Source: Durusdinium trenchii (taxonomy: Eukaryota; Sar; Dinophyceae; Suessiales; Symbiodiniaceae). Taken from it: a stretch of 64,000 nucleotides of DNA. Location of the stretch: NCBI GenBank assembly GCA_963970005.1, contig CAXAMN010021607.1:509886-573885 (forward strand), read 5' to 3'. Positions 1 to 9,850 of the stretch are shown here, one piece after another; positions within the stretch are counted from its first letter, which is position 1, and every line of letters begins with the position of its first letter. Made by a program: the position numbers and the translations under genes. The notes below the pieces were generated by a model. That model saw only the letters and a program-made list of their open reading frames with translations. It searched no databases and had not been told where the DNA came from.

Positions 1-1540
1 GGGTTCTCAGAACGCCCGCTCCAGTTGCGGAAAAAGAGGCGAACCCTATGTATTATATTATATGTATGTAACTTAACTTATAATTACTCAATATAGGTTT
101 ATGCACATTAGGTATCAAAAACAATCATGAACCACTACAATATGTATGTATATATGGCGTCTGCTTTCACCTCAAATTCGCACACCAAAGCAAACCAGAA
201 ACAATGTGCACAACACATTGCAAATACCAATAAAAACTATAGAGGTAAACATTTGTGGGGTGGGTACCATATATACATGTAATATATCTATCTGATTTTT
301 TAAATGTATTATATATATATATATGTATATCTATTTTAAAATAGGACAAACTCCATATTTGCATCGACAGTTGCTGAGGTTTTCCTTCCACTGACTTTTC
401 CTCAATCTCTCGCCTTCCCAATGAGGTGCCCGATCCCTTGTCCTCGCCCCGAAGAAGGCCGCAACTGATTGACGGCCCTGAGCAATTGAATCGAATTCTA
501 CGTGTTGAGGCACTGGCCGACACAGTCTGAGCACGATTTCAGTATCCAGTGTCCCAATCTCTGCTTTTGTCAAGCATTGGGTTGAACTTGCAAGCAATTT
601 GTGCGCCCAGGATGAAGAGGAAATCAGGGGTCGGCTCAGTCAGGCGAAAGACTTCTACTCAAGTGGTACAAAGAAGCAGACAGCATCAACAAAATCAGTT
701 TCAGGAGCTTTGTCAACAAAATATTGGCAAAGAGAATGATCAGGTTCGGACTCTCAAGAAGCAACACTTGGGTCATCCATCCATGTCGCACATTTTACTT
801 GTGGTTGCCACACAGTACTGTCGAGATTAGTCAATTGCAGGCTCTTTCCAATAGAGATGCTCAGGCACCAAGCTGTTTTTTGCTCAATTCCTCAAAGATG
901 CTAGAACTTGGCAGGAGACGATCCCATTCAGTGAAGGCGGAATAGAGTAGCCAACCGGAAATTGTGCAGTAATTTCATTGCCAGGCCAGGACCATCCATC
1001 GCACTGTGACCCTGAGCTTCAGGTTTTTCAAGATTTGAGTGGCTAGCGGCTAGTTACTAGTTCCTTACTTGTTTGCAAGTCTCCGAGCTCTTTTGCGCAT
1101 GGTATCTCCTCACATTCCGACTCCCTGGTGAGAGTGGAGCCGAAAATTAGATGCTGCACATCACTGCATATTGTTTTTTTTAAATATCGACTGGAGCACT
1201 AGAATCTTCAACTGAATATGATCGTATGAGCCATGTGTTCCATGTATGCAACTGACATGTGAGTTTTTAATTACATCATGTGCTCCAGCAAATTCGTTTC
1301 CTTGCAACAAGATAGTTTGAATTCAAAACAACTGACCGGGACGGCTGAAGGACGTTTGTTGACACCGAGACTCAGACTGCTTGGACTTGAAAGGCGATGC
1401 AGGTTTCGTTTGGACTTTTCTCCAAGTGTGGGTTTGTGCTTTTCTTTTTTCACTTTTTAAAAATCGTTTTGCACATTCTTCACATTTCCTCACTGCAAGT
1501 TTTCAACTCTTGTTTGTATATCCGGCCCGTTGGTGTGTCC
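1..1540. other. No gene assigned; AT-rich flank
   Basis: AT-rich sequence with short TA microsatellites near 310-325. Around 600-945 two + strand frames look weakly protein-like (an acidic stretch at about 607-650, then a basic/hydrophobic one at about 674-945). They are in different frames, no splice pair joins them convincingly, and no family is recognised. I see no promoter or RNA gene. Confidence 0.4.
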
Positions 1541-2554
1541 ATGGAGCAAACGGAGTTGCCAAAGCCATTTGCAAAGACCACCGGTACTGAATCTTCCTTG
1601 GAACATCTCCTGCAACAGACTCCGCGACACAAGCAAGGCTGTCATGAACGCTTGAGACTGGCTGCTCTCTTGGGCCATCCATTGAGCAGGTTTGCAACTT
1701 TCCGTCTGCAAGTGGGGCGAATACTGCACACCAACATGGCCGAAAGCATGATTCTATTCCTGGTCACTGTGGAACTTTGCATGGGTATAGTGGAACTTGG
1801 AGTCGAGCATGGCTTTATTTGTATGTTTTACGCAGAAGTACCCAAAGAATTAGAAGGTGCCTTCCATGGCTTTCTTTGTGAAAGTGCAGAAGGAGAGCGG
1901 ACAGCATCAATGCTGGAGAGCTGCGAAGTAATCTCGCGAGCGATTGTTGGAGTTTTTGCCGTCGAAATGCTACTCAAAATGGTAGTAGCACCATTTCAAA
2001 TGATCGGAAACCCTTGGCATTTGCTGGATTTGATGGTGGTCTGCACAAATCTTCTCGTGTTTTTCATTCCAAGTCATCAGCGTCATAGCGAACGCCTCAC
2101 TTTTGTCCTTCGATGGTGGCGAGTGATCAAGTTCTTAAAGTTGATAGAGGAGGAAGCTGTCCTTGTGGAAGAGCGCATCAGGAAACGGCTGGAAGCCGAA
2201 AAGGAGGAAGCAGAGGACTCAGCAGCCTTGGCCTTGTCCAAAAGAGGCCTTGTGAATGACAAGGGCGAAGCACCCGAAGCATCCACACCAGGTGGGACCT
2301 ACTCTAACCTTGTCGAGGTAAGCCCACAAGGACACTCCCCGCTAGCTCCCAGAAGGACACCTGGTGCCGCTGCGAGATTCACCGCCAAGAGAGGTGCAAA
2401 GATCGGCGCTGGTCTTGGCACCGTGATTGGCACGACAGTTGGAGCTGCAGTTGGACTGCTTCCCGCGCTATTTACCTTCGGGCTGTCGATTCCAATTTTT
2501 GCAGCTGTTGGCGGGGGAGCTGGTCTCCTCATGGGAAGTGCCGTCGGGACCTGA
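1541..2554 (+). CDS. Hv1-like voltage-gated proton channel (voltage-sensor domain protein)
   Basis: A 338-residue protein if translation starts at the ATG at 1541 (context CCATGG); the frame is open upstream to about 1397. It has four hydrophobic segments and no pore domain. Visible Hv1-type features are: S1 with E78, E85 and E89, aligning by eye with human Hv1 D112, E119 and D123; S2 with E142 and K146; S3 with D163; and S4 with the spaced charges R191, R194 and K197 in LRWWRVIK, matching the Hv1 RxWRxxR signature. S4 runs into an acidic/basic coiled coil (about 202-230), as in Hv1. Known Hv1 proteins conduct protons across plasma or vacuolar membranes; in dinoflagellates they are linked to action potentials and bioluminescence. 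Unusual points are Glu instead of Asp at the selectivity position, no acidic residue at the D185 position, and a glycine-rich hydrophobic tail (about 285-338). The family call is good; proton selectivity is inference. Confidence 0.75.
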   Translation: MEQTELPKPFAKTTGTESSLEHLLQQTPRHKQGCHERLRLAALLGHPLSRFATFRLQVGRILHTNMAESMILFLVTVELCMGIVELGVEHGFICMFYAEVPKELEGAFHGFLCESAEGERTASMLESCEVISRAIVGVFAVEMLLKMVVAPFQMIGNPWHLLDLMVVCTNLLVFFIPSHQRHSERLTFVLRWWRVIKFLKLIEEEAVLVEERIRKRLEAEKEEAEDSAALALSKRGLVNDKGEAPEASTPGGTYSNLVEVSPQGHSPLAPRRTPGAAARFTAKRGAKIGAGLGTVIGTTVGAAVGLLPALFTFGLSIPIFAAVGGGAGLLMGSAVGT

Positions 2555-2776
2555 CCATTTTTTGGGTTTGCAGTTGGCACATTTTGCAGCCGCTTTGTAG
2601 CCAATCTTTTCCCGGGTGCCTTGAAACTCGATACAGGTACCTTGATTTACCTTGTAACTTTTTTGCAACTTGTATGTTGGTGGGTTGGGCCAAGGTTGGT
2701 GGTGCAACTGGCTTTGCTGGCCGATGGGTGCGCCCAAAAGCTGACTGAGATCGCAAAAAGCATCGTGCTTAGCTAA
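2555..2776 (+). other. In-frame 73-codon extension beyond the Hv1-like stop
   Basis: Directly after the TGA at 2552-2554, the same frame stays open for 73 codons to a TAA at 2774-2776. It begins with another Gly/Phe-rich patch (PFFGFAVGTF), which continues the glycine-zipper character of the tail, followed by a hydrophobic stretch with two tryptophans. It may be a decayed C-terminus, a readthrough extension or chance. Confidence 0.35.
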
Positions 2777-2862
2777 CTACTTCCTAGTATAGCTTCTTGT
2801 TGCAAGTAGCGATGGCCTCCAACCTACTTGCGATGGCCTCCACCTAATAGCGTGGAATGTGC
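2776..2862. repeat. Dispersed 'GATGGCCTCCAACCTA' repeat, copy 1
   Basis: Two imperfect copies of GCGATGGCCTCCAACCTA follow a CTAGTATAGCTTCTTGTT motif. The same units recur near 6340-6424, 31811-31850 and 50711-50778. Confidence 0.7.
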
Positions 2863-3508
2863 TTGCTTGCACTTTCACTCCATGAAAAGACATGCTCTGC
2901 TGATCTCTGCTGTGCAAAGTAACTAAGACAAAGAGTTTTGACGTCCTGTTTCCGCACAAAAGTTTTTCACAAGCTGTTGCTGGAAGAGGTACACTGCCAG
3001 CATGATCTCCATGATCTTAACAAGAGGGAACATGCAGGAACTACAACTCTCATTCGGAGCCTTACATGCGTCAGAGCTTGCAAGATTTGCTGCATTCGCG
3101 CTCACATGGTTGTATACTCGATCAGCTTGACGCATTGTCATGCAACACCCTTCACTCTTTTGGGTTCAAAACGTAGTGTCTCATTAAGCGCCCAATCTTG
3201 ACGTGCAACATTGTGAACCAGAAGAAGGGAATTCCAGGCTTGTCAGACTGTTGTGTTTCAGTGGCTGCCTCAAACAAAACTGGCTGTATAAGTCCACACC
3301 GACTCGCATCATGTGCATGTTGTAGACTCTAGTCTAGCGACTCTAGCAGACCACTGGGTTTGGCCATGTCTTGGGAGCAAAACCCGACTTTGGAGCTGGA
3401 TGATAGTGCTGACTTCGAAGTTCCCGCGAGTACAGAGAGTGAAGAAGAGGCACGGATGCATTTGATGTGATTGAGCCTCGTAACAATTACGTTGTGTGTG
3501 AAACTTGA
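2863..3508. other. Intergenic, nothing recognised
   Basis: Short discordant reading frames only. It presumably holds the 5' part of the following glycosidase gene, whose open exon lacks an ATG, but I cannot pick out that exon. Confidence 0.3.
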
Positions 3509-3562
3509 GTTCAATCCTGGCAGGATGGTAGCAAGTCGCTGAGCAGGTGGGTTTGTTTCGGA

Positions 3563-5512
3563 TTGCTAAGCCTATGCTGCTGTACAACTTGCGGCATAAT
3601 TGTGGCCGTACTGCTGAGTCTCAAGGGTGCAGAGACATCTACCACAGCAGTGTCACTGACTGGGTGTTTAGGTTTCCAAGAGTGTCCTTCATACCCTTTG
3701 CCGTACCCGTGGGGAACGTGGCCACAAACGTACCGGTACGAGGGAAGCTTTCCGCCTGGCTTTGCTTGGGGTGCTGCTTCAGCAGCTTACCAAATTGAAG
3801 GTGCCTACAATGAAGGAGGGAGAGGCGCTTCCATTTGGGACACCTTTTCTGGGGCCAATACAGTTGAAATGCCAGGAGGGAATTGCAGCTATTGCTGCAA
3901 GGTCCATCCGTGCCCCGTCAATCCTGGAGTTAAAAACAAGGGGGACACAGGAAATGTTGCGACCGATAGCTACCACATGTTTCAGACTGACCTCGCTTTG
4001 ATGAAGGCTATGGGTTTGAAAAACTACAGATTCAGCATTGCCTGGCCGCGTATATTCCCGGAAGGAGAGTCTTCAGGGGATCCAAATCCCGAGGCTGTGG
4101 AATGGTACAACAGCTTCATAGATGGGTTGCGTGCAGCGGACATCACTCCTTTTGTGACCCTTTATCATTGGGATTTGCCTCAAGCTCTTCTGAGCCCACC
4201 GAATCGCTCTGGCTGGTGGGCGCGTGACAATGACGGGAAACCTGTGGGTGAAGTGCTACCTCATTGGAAGCATTACGTCGATACGTGTTTCCGGCTTTTT
4301 GGGGACCGCGTGAAATTCTGGATCACATTCAACGAAGCCTGGTCTGCTACAAAGCTTGCAAGTGGAAGTGGTAAAGCCCCAAGTGTGAAGCCCTTTCTTG
4401 ACCCCATGCTTGATCCATACATTGCAGGACACAACATGTTGAATGCACATGCAGCTGCCGTAGACATCTATCGCCGCAAATACCAGTCAAAGCAGAAAGG
4501 TATGATCGGAATAGTCAATAACCTGGACTGGCGAGAGCCAAAGCAGAACAGCGAAGCTGATATTGCAGCAGCTGAACGGGCAGCTCTTTTTCAGCTTGGC
4601 TGGTTTTCAGATCCTATTTTTGGACCCAGCGGAGACTATCCCCCTGAGATGAGAGCAATTGTGGGAAATGCTCTACCAATCTTCACCGAAGAAGAGAAGC
4701 ACCTCTTGAGAGGAAGTGCAGACTTTTTTGGATTGAACAACTATGGTACTGGCTGGATTTCAGCCTCGAACGAGCCTGGCTGGGACTTTACATATTCATC
4801 TGTCAGCCACGAGGGCCTGGTCCACGGCGAGTCTGCTTGGCTTTACGGGGCAGGCTGGGGGTTGCGGAAGTTGCTGAATTGGGTAAAGAGGCGGTACAAC
4901 AGCCCAGCCATTTACGTCACTGAAAATGGATGGTCAATAGCTGCTTCAACGGCAGAGGAGGCGGCCAATGATACTGGAAGACTTTTGTACTACGCAAACT
5001 ACACCTCGGAGGTTAGCCGGGCGATCCAAGAAGATGGGGTGGATGTCCGAGGATACTTTGCTTGGTCCCTGCTGGACAACTATGAGTGGGAAATGGGCTA
5101 TGCCGAGCGCTTTGGCATCACATTTGTGGACTTCAACTTTGGATTTGATCCAAATGCTCCAATTCCAAACTCTCATGTCCCAACACCTGGCCAGCAGCTG
5201 CGGAGACGAAAGAAATCAAGCTGCTTCTTAGAGCAGGTCTGGCGAAGTAATCAGCTTGTGGATCCGACAGCACCAAACCTATGCGTTGAACCGATCATAT
5301 TTCAGGGACACTACTGGGATGCCCAGAAGTGCAGGCATTTTATCGACGTGCTTTTGGGTGATGCATCTGGTTCTGTCACCGGCGCGAAACCAGTTGGTAA
5401 GTTCTGCGACAATACCACAGATTTGCCATATGGTCCTGCAGTGCTAGCATTCAGTGGCAGTACAGCTCCTTGGTTACTAAGAATCTCAGATGGTGATGGA
5501 CAATTCGTTTGA
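3563..5512 (+). CDS. Glycoside hydrolase family 1 beta-glucosidase, secreted or endomembrane
   Basis: A retaining GH1 beta-glycosidase, hydrolysing terminal beta-glucosides from small glycosides or cellobiose. Residue numbers count from the TTG at 3563. The GH1 blocks are in order: FAWGAASAAYQIEGA at the N-terminus, YRFSIAWPRIFPEG, TLYHWDLPQAL, the acid/base motif TFNEAW (E258), the nucleophile motif VTENGW (E454) and FAWSLLDNYEW near the end. The barrel is complete in one exon. A Cys-rich hydrophobic stretch (about 5-20) resembles a signal peptide. The start is unsolved: no ATG exists between the upstream stop at 3506 and the conserved core, so the initiator lies in an upstream exon or is lost. 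After the usual GH1 end there is an extra ~100-residue tail with several cysteines. An intronless body of this size could reflect mRNA retroposition, but no spliced-leader relic is seen upstream. Confidence 0.88.
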   Translation: MLSLCCCTTCGIIVAVLLSLKGAETSTTAVSLTGCLGFQECPSYPLPYPWGTWPQTYRYEGSFPPGFAWGAASAAYQIEGAYNEGGRGASIWDTFSGANTVEMPGGNCSYCCKVHPCPVNPGVKNKGDTGNVATDSYHMFQTDLALMKAMGLKNYRFSIAWPRIFPEGESSGDPNPEAVEWYNSFIDGLRAADITPFVTLYHWDLPQALLSPPNRSGWWARDNDGKPVGEVLPHWKHYVDTCFRLFGDRVKFWITFNEAWSATKLASGSGKAPSVKPFLDPMLDPYIAGHNMLNAHAAAVDIYRRKYQSKQKGMIGIVNNLDWREPKQNSEADIAAAERAALFQLGWFSDPIFGPSGDYPPEMRAIVGNALPIFTEEEKHLLRGSADFFGLNNYGTGWISASNEPGWDFTYSSVSHEGLVHGESAWLYGAGWGLRKLLNWVKRRYNSPAIYVTENGWSIAASTAEEAANDTGRLLYYANYTSEVSRAIQEDGVDVRGYFAWSLLDNYEWEMGYAERFGITFVDFNFGFDPNAPIPNSHVPTPGQQLRRRKKSSCFLEQVWRSNQLVDPTAPNLCVEPIIFQGHYWDAQKCRHFIDVLLGDASGSVTGAKPVGKFCDNTTDLPYGPAVLAFSGSTAPWLLRISDGDGQFV

Positions 5513-6330
5513 GACTGGATTTTCAAACTTGTTGCAAGGCCGGTAAGTAGTCTGACAGTGACGCAGTGATCATTCTGCGATGCGCACGTGATCCCTTTGC
5601 TTTGCCTTGGCCCTTTGCCTTGATCATTCTTGAGTCCCACTTTTGAACATCCTGAAACGAGGGATTCTATGTTCAGCCCATTTTAGCCTTGAGCATGCAT
5701 TTGTCAGCAGTCTGCATCAGGCTTCTTGACAAATACTGGCACTGTGCTGCCCCCACAATGCATCGTTGGGCATAGAGGGGTTCCAATTATCAACGAATAT
5801 GCATGAAGACGTATGAAGACACTTGAAGACGCATGCTATTTTCATGTTGTTTTTAGGTTGTTCAGAAAAGAGAAGAAAGAGCAGTTGTTGAACAAGAAGG
5901 CTATTATTTTAAAGAGAAACGTTGTAAGTCAAGAGAGAACGCTTTAAGATGATAATTTGATATAATTTGATTAGATAAAAGAGGGATAAACTAAACACAG
6001 AAGAACATATTTGAGAGGCGGGATTGATTCAGAGAAAACCTGAACGCAAAAGAGGAGAAGGAAGGTTGCTAAGCAAAGTGCATGCTCAAACGAAAAGCAA
6101 TATATATATATATACGTATACTGCATGTTAAAAAGAGAAAAGGTCTTTTGGCCACAAGAAGGGTATGGGATTGATTAAGACAAGAGATCCAAGACGGAAG
6201 GGGCTTTCCTTTTGCAAGTTCACTCCCCCACCACGGCACCCCAACCCTGGCTCTTTGCTTTCCATTTTTAGGCATCAATGACTGCAAGGTGAGCCTACGG
6301 GCTTGCCGATTGTCAAATCCTATTAACAAT
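5513..6330. other. Intergenic, low complexity
   Basis: Contains small direct repeats of a GAAGACGCATG type at about 5800-5835 and a TA run at about 6102-6116. No coding signal is seen. Confidence 0.4.
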
Positions 6331-6339
6331 TTCACAAGA

Positions 6340-6424
6340 GCCTCCAACCTAATAGCAACGGCCGCCAACCTAATAACGATGGCCTCCAACCTACTAGCGA
6401 TGGCCTCCTCCCTAGTAGCGATGG
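6340..6424. repeat. Dispersed 'GATGGCCTCCAACCTA' repeat, copy 2 (four tandem units)
   Basis: Four consecutive ~20-bp units with consensus GATGGCCTCCAACCTAATAGC. This is the longest run of the family in the window. Confidence 0.8.
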
Positions 6425-6489
6425 TTTGCAAGACTTGGACACGGAGGGGTATTTATTAGGGGATTCTTTTGTTAAATATATATATATAT

Positions 6490-6860
6490 ACATACAGGTT
6501 TTTCTCGCTTTATTGCTTTTGCTGATTTTGCTGCTTTTCTGCTTTTGTTGCTTCTGTTTTTTTCCGCCGTTTTTCTTCGTTTTTGCTTTTGCTGTTTTTG
6601 TTTGTTTTCGGCGCTTTCTTGCTTTTGTTATATATTTGTTCATTTGCATTTACTTTTACTGTTTTTGTGCTTTTGCTGATTGTTTGCCTTTGTTGCTTTG
6701 TTGCTCTTGGTGTTTCCCTTGGTTTTTGCTTTTTTGTTTTTAACTCGGCTCGTTTGTTTTTGTTGCTTTGGTTGCTTTGCTGCTCTTGCTTTTCAGCTCC
6801 TGTTGCTTCTGTTGATTTTTGTTGCTGTTTGGCCTACTGTGCTGCACTTGTTGCTGTTCG
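6490..6860. repeat. T/G-rich polypyrimidine-biased tract
   Basis: About 370 bases strongly biased to T on the + strand, built from GCTTTTGTTGCTT-like blocks. Apparent reading frames on either strand are low-complexity Leu/Phe or Lys/Gln runs, not proteins. Confidence 0.75.
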
Positions 6861-7030
6861 GTCTACTTTGTGGTGCACTACTGCGCAACTTGCACACACG
6901 CGCACACTGGGACTGCGCTCAAAAAGCCCTACTCAAAAAATATGTACACGTAAACTTTTAAGGTTGGAGATGTGTTTTTAAGTCTTCGTTTAGAAGCGGG
7001 CCCCCAGCAGACTACGGTGATACAGCAAGG

Positions 7031-7460
7031 CAGCGCTAGATTCGCGCTAGGTTCAAGAAAAAGAAAAAACAAGCAGAGAGCAGGAAAAAGAAGAAGAAGC
7101 AAGACAAGAAAAAGGAAAAACAAGCAAGAAGAAGACGAAGAAGGAAGAAGAAGAATAACATTAATAACAATAATGCACATGAAGAAGAAGACAAGCAAGC
7201 AGAAAACATATTCTTACAGAATACAGAACTCAACGGAGGCTTTTGCGCTAGATCCGCGCTAGCACCGCGCTAGACGACGGTCAATTTCTTGACCACCTGC
7301 CCATCCAACATCCAAATCTTTCCGAGTCAGCTCTTACGTCCTTCCGATGTCGTTCTGGAAACTTCTGAGAACAAAAATGGGCAACAACTGCAGAAGTCCA
7401 GCAGCAGCAACAACAGCTCCAGCAGCTCAACAGGCCCCTGAAAAGGTCCGCGCTAGACAC
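7031..7460. repeat. Dispersed CGCGCTAG motifs and duplicated TTTAGAAGCGGGCCCCCA
   Basis: The octamer CGCGCTAG or close variants occurs at about 7033, 7043, 7245, 7256, 7267 and 7449. The 18-mer TTTAGAAGCGGGCCCCCA occurs near 6989 and again near 7540. No gene is seen here. Confidence 0.6.
7040..7200. repeat. Purine-rich AAGAAG tract
   Basis: About 160 bases almost purely A/G, made of AAGAAGAAG and GGAAAAAC blocks. It lies ~180 bases after the T-rich tract and is opposite in composition. Confidence 0.75.
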
Positions 7461-7605
7461 CTCTCAGAGCTTTTGCAGTTGACATGCCTTCATGTTTAAC
7501 GTCCCCTGTGGTTTGAGTGTGGTTGGAGTTTAAAGGAGATTTAGAAGCGGGCCCCCATGGAATTGCGACTAGTGCACCATTTTGGGAAAAGACATTTTGG
7601 ACACA

Positions 7606-7633
7606 CACATACATACATACATACATACATACA

Positions 7634-7664
<31 letters not shown>

Positions 7665-7665
7665 T
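7606..7665. repeat. (CATA)n microsatellite
   Basis: About 14 tandem CATA units, then interrupted copies to ~7690. Confidence 0.95.
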
Positions 7666-7867
7666 TATCCTCATACATACATATTTATCTGTTTTTTGTC
7701 TTTACACGCGCATGTTAGGCAGAGAAGCTTCAATACGCTTTGCGAATATGTATGTCATGGTTGTTTTGCGGTGTTGGTGGGAAAAGACATTGAAGTACAG
7801 TACAGTACTGCTTACATGTGGTGCTTACAAGATGCATTAGAGCCAAATTTAGGCAAGAGCCAGAGGG

Positions 7868-8345
7868 AAGAGCCATTCCAAGGTAGCAGACCTGTTGTGA
7901 GCAACCCAAGGGTAAATTTCAGAGGAGGTAGGAACCATTCCAACATAGCGGCCATCACACGAGTAAACTTTAGAGGAGGAAGGGGTCATTCCAAGGTAGC
8001 AGACCTTTTGTTGTGAGTCATGTGAAGGTAAATTTAGAAGAGGTAGGAGCCATTCCAACATAGCTGCCCACTTGTGAGCCACCCAATTGTAAATTTCAGT
8101 GCAACGCACCCACAAAAAAGGGGCCAGCAGACCTTTTCGTGAGGGCAAAATTTAGATCAGAGGGGGCCATTCCAAGGTTGCAGACCTTTTGTAAGCCACC
8201 CGAGGGTCAAAATTTAGAGAAGGCAGGGGCCATTCCAAGGTGGCAGACATTTTGTGAGCCACGCGATGATAAAATTTGAGGAGGCCAGGCACGGGCTATT
8301 CCAACATAGCAGACCTTGTGTGGGTCAAGGGCAAATTTACAAGAG
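7868..8345. repeat. ~62-bp tandem repeat, about 8 units
   Basis: Each unit contains GCCATTCCAA(GG/CA)TAGC, then a GTGAGCCACCC-like block, then GTAAATTTNAGAGGAGG. Units differ by substitutions and small indels, so translated frames are not conserved; this is a noncoding minisatellite. Confidence 0.85.
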
Positions 8346-8349
8346 GAAG

Positions 8350-8975
8350 GACTTCAATAGAGCAACATGCCTGTGTGCGCAAGTGAGTCGCAGCGTGTGC
8401 GCGTGAGTTAACTTTTGAATCAAGTAGGCGGAGGCGCACTGCCGACATCGCTTGCGGGCGTAAGTGCGCAAGTGAATTGCAAACCAACCGCAGCAAACAC
8501 CAAAATTGAGAGAAACAAAAAACCATGGCGCAAACAACTGCGCACAGAAACATCCACCCACGGCCAGCGCCATGAAAACAGTTTTTTATTTATTGAATGT
8601 CGACCACGCTCCCTGCGCCGGGACATCAATGCGAAGCCTGCGCTACTTCTTCCAATGTACTTGGCCTGCTACAACAGCTTTGTCTCTTAAGTGTCAGCCC
8701 TGCTGCCGAAATTGTTTCCTTCAAAAGCTCAGCCGCTCACTCCGCCAGGTTGCTGTGAGGAGCAGCGAACTGCGAGTCCCAAGGATGTACCTAAAGACAA
8801 TCCGAACTAAACGTACACCCCTTGGACACCATACCTTGAACCTTCTGTTTTCAGCCTCGCTTTTCCTCACGCGTCCTCACGTATCGTCGTCGCGCAGTGT
8901 CAGCGAAAAGATCGCACACCGCCCCAACCCATTTTATTTACATATATATATTTATTTACATATATAAATACCCAC
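8350..8975. other. No gene recognised
   Basis: Only discordant frames are present. A TATATATTTATTTACA microsatellite lies at 8938-8970. Confidence 0.35.
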
Positions 8976-8977
8976 GT

Positions 8978-9062
8978 CTGTCTGTCTGTGCCTGTCTGTC
9001 TGTCTGTCTGCCTGCCTGTCTGTATGTATGTGTGTCTGTATGTATGTATGTATGTATGCATG
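8978..9062. repeat. TGTC / TGTA microsatellite
   Basis: TGTC repeats grade into TGTA repeats, interrupted by CCTG units. Confidence 0.9.
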
Positions 9063-9221
9063 CACTTATCACGAAAGCTAGCCTCAGCTAGCTGAAGTTG
9101 CCGCAAGTTATATGACGGGGGACGCGCCGCAGAAAACCTTAAAAAAATGATCAAATCAATGTTAACGACCACCCCTCCGGAGGTTCAACTCTTCAACCCT
9201 GCGCGCGGTGAGCGTGTGGGC

Positions 9222-9850
9222 ATATGCTGCTGCTGCTGCTGCTGCGTGCTCTGCTGCTTCTTTTTTGAGTTGGCCATGTAGAAGAATAACCAGCGCGAAA
9301 GCGTGCAGCACTCCGTTTGAACCGATTTGGAGGCAGTGCGTCATGTCTAGCGTGAACAACTTGGTTTGCTGTTGCAGCTGCTTGGTGTTCTGCTGCAGCT
9401 GTTGGGTGGTCTGCTGCTGCTTGGTGGTTTGCTGCTGCTTGGTGGTCTGCTGCTGTTGCTCCTTCTGCTGCTGCTTCTTTTTGAGTTGGCCATGTAGAAT
9501 AAAAATCGGCGCGCGAGTGGTGCAAAACGAGGGCCACATTTTGAACTCCTGTTGAACTGATTTGGAGGCAGCATTTCATATCTAGCATCAAAATCTTGCT
9601 TTGCTGCCACTGCTGCTGCTGCTGCTGGGTCTGCTGCTGCTGCTGCTGCTGGGTGGTCTCCTGTTGCTTGGTGGTCTGCTGCTGCTCCTTTGTGGTTTGC
9701 TGCAGCTGCTTGGTGGTTTGCTGCAGCTGCTTGGTGGTCTGCTGCAGCTGCTTGGTGGTTTTCTGCAGCTGCTTGGCGGTCTGTTGCTGCTTAGTGGTCT
9801 GCTGCTGCTGCTGCTGCTGCTTGGTGGTCTGTTGCTTGGTGGCATGCGCA
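9222..9850. repeat. CTG-rich composite array with duplicated spacer
   Basis: CTG trinucleotide runs alternate with a non-repetitive spacer that occurs twice (about 9260-9360 and 9475-9600). Shared landmarks are TTTTTGAGTTGGCCATGTAG and TGATTTGGAGGCAG. From about 9690 the array becomes a 21-bp repeat, GGTGGTYTGCTGCAGCTGCTT, with about five copies. Translations are Leu, Cys or Ser/Gln runs, so no protein is proposed. Confidence 0.85.

Noticed and set aside
331-597. Minus strand ORF with a balanced amino-acid composition
   Set aside because: No motif, no family and no supporting splice sites, and every well-supported gene is on the other strand. Left unannotated.
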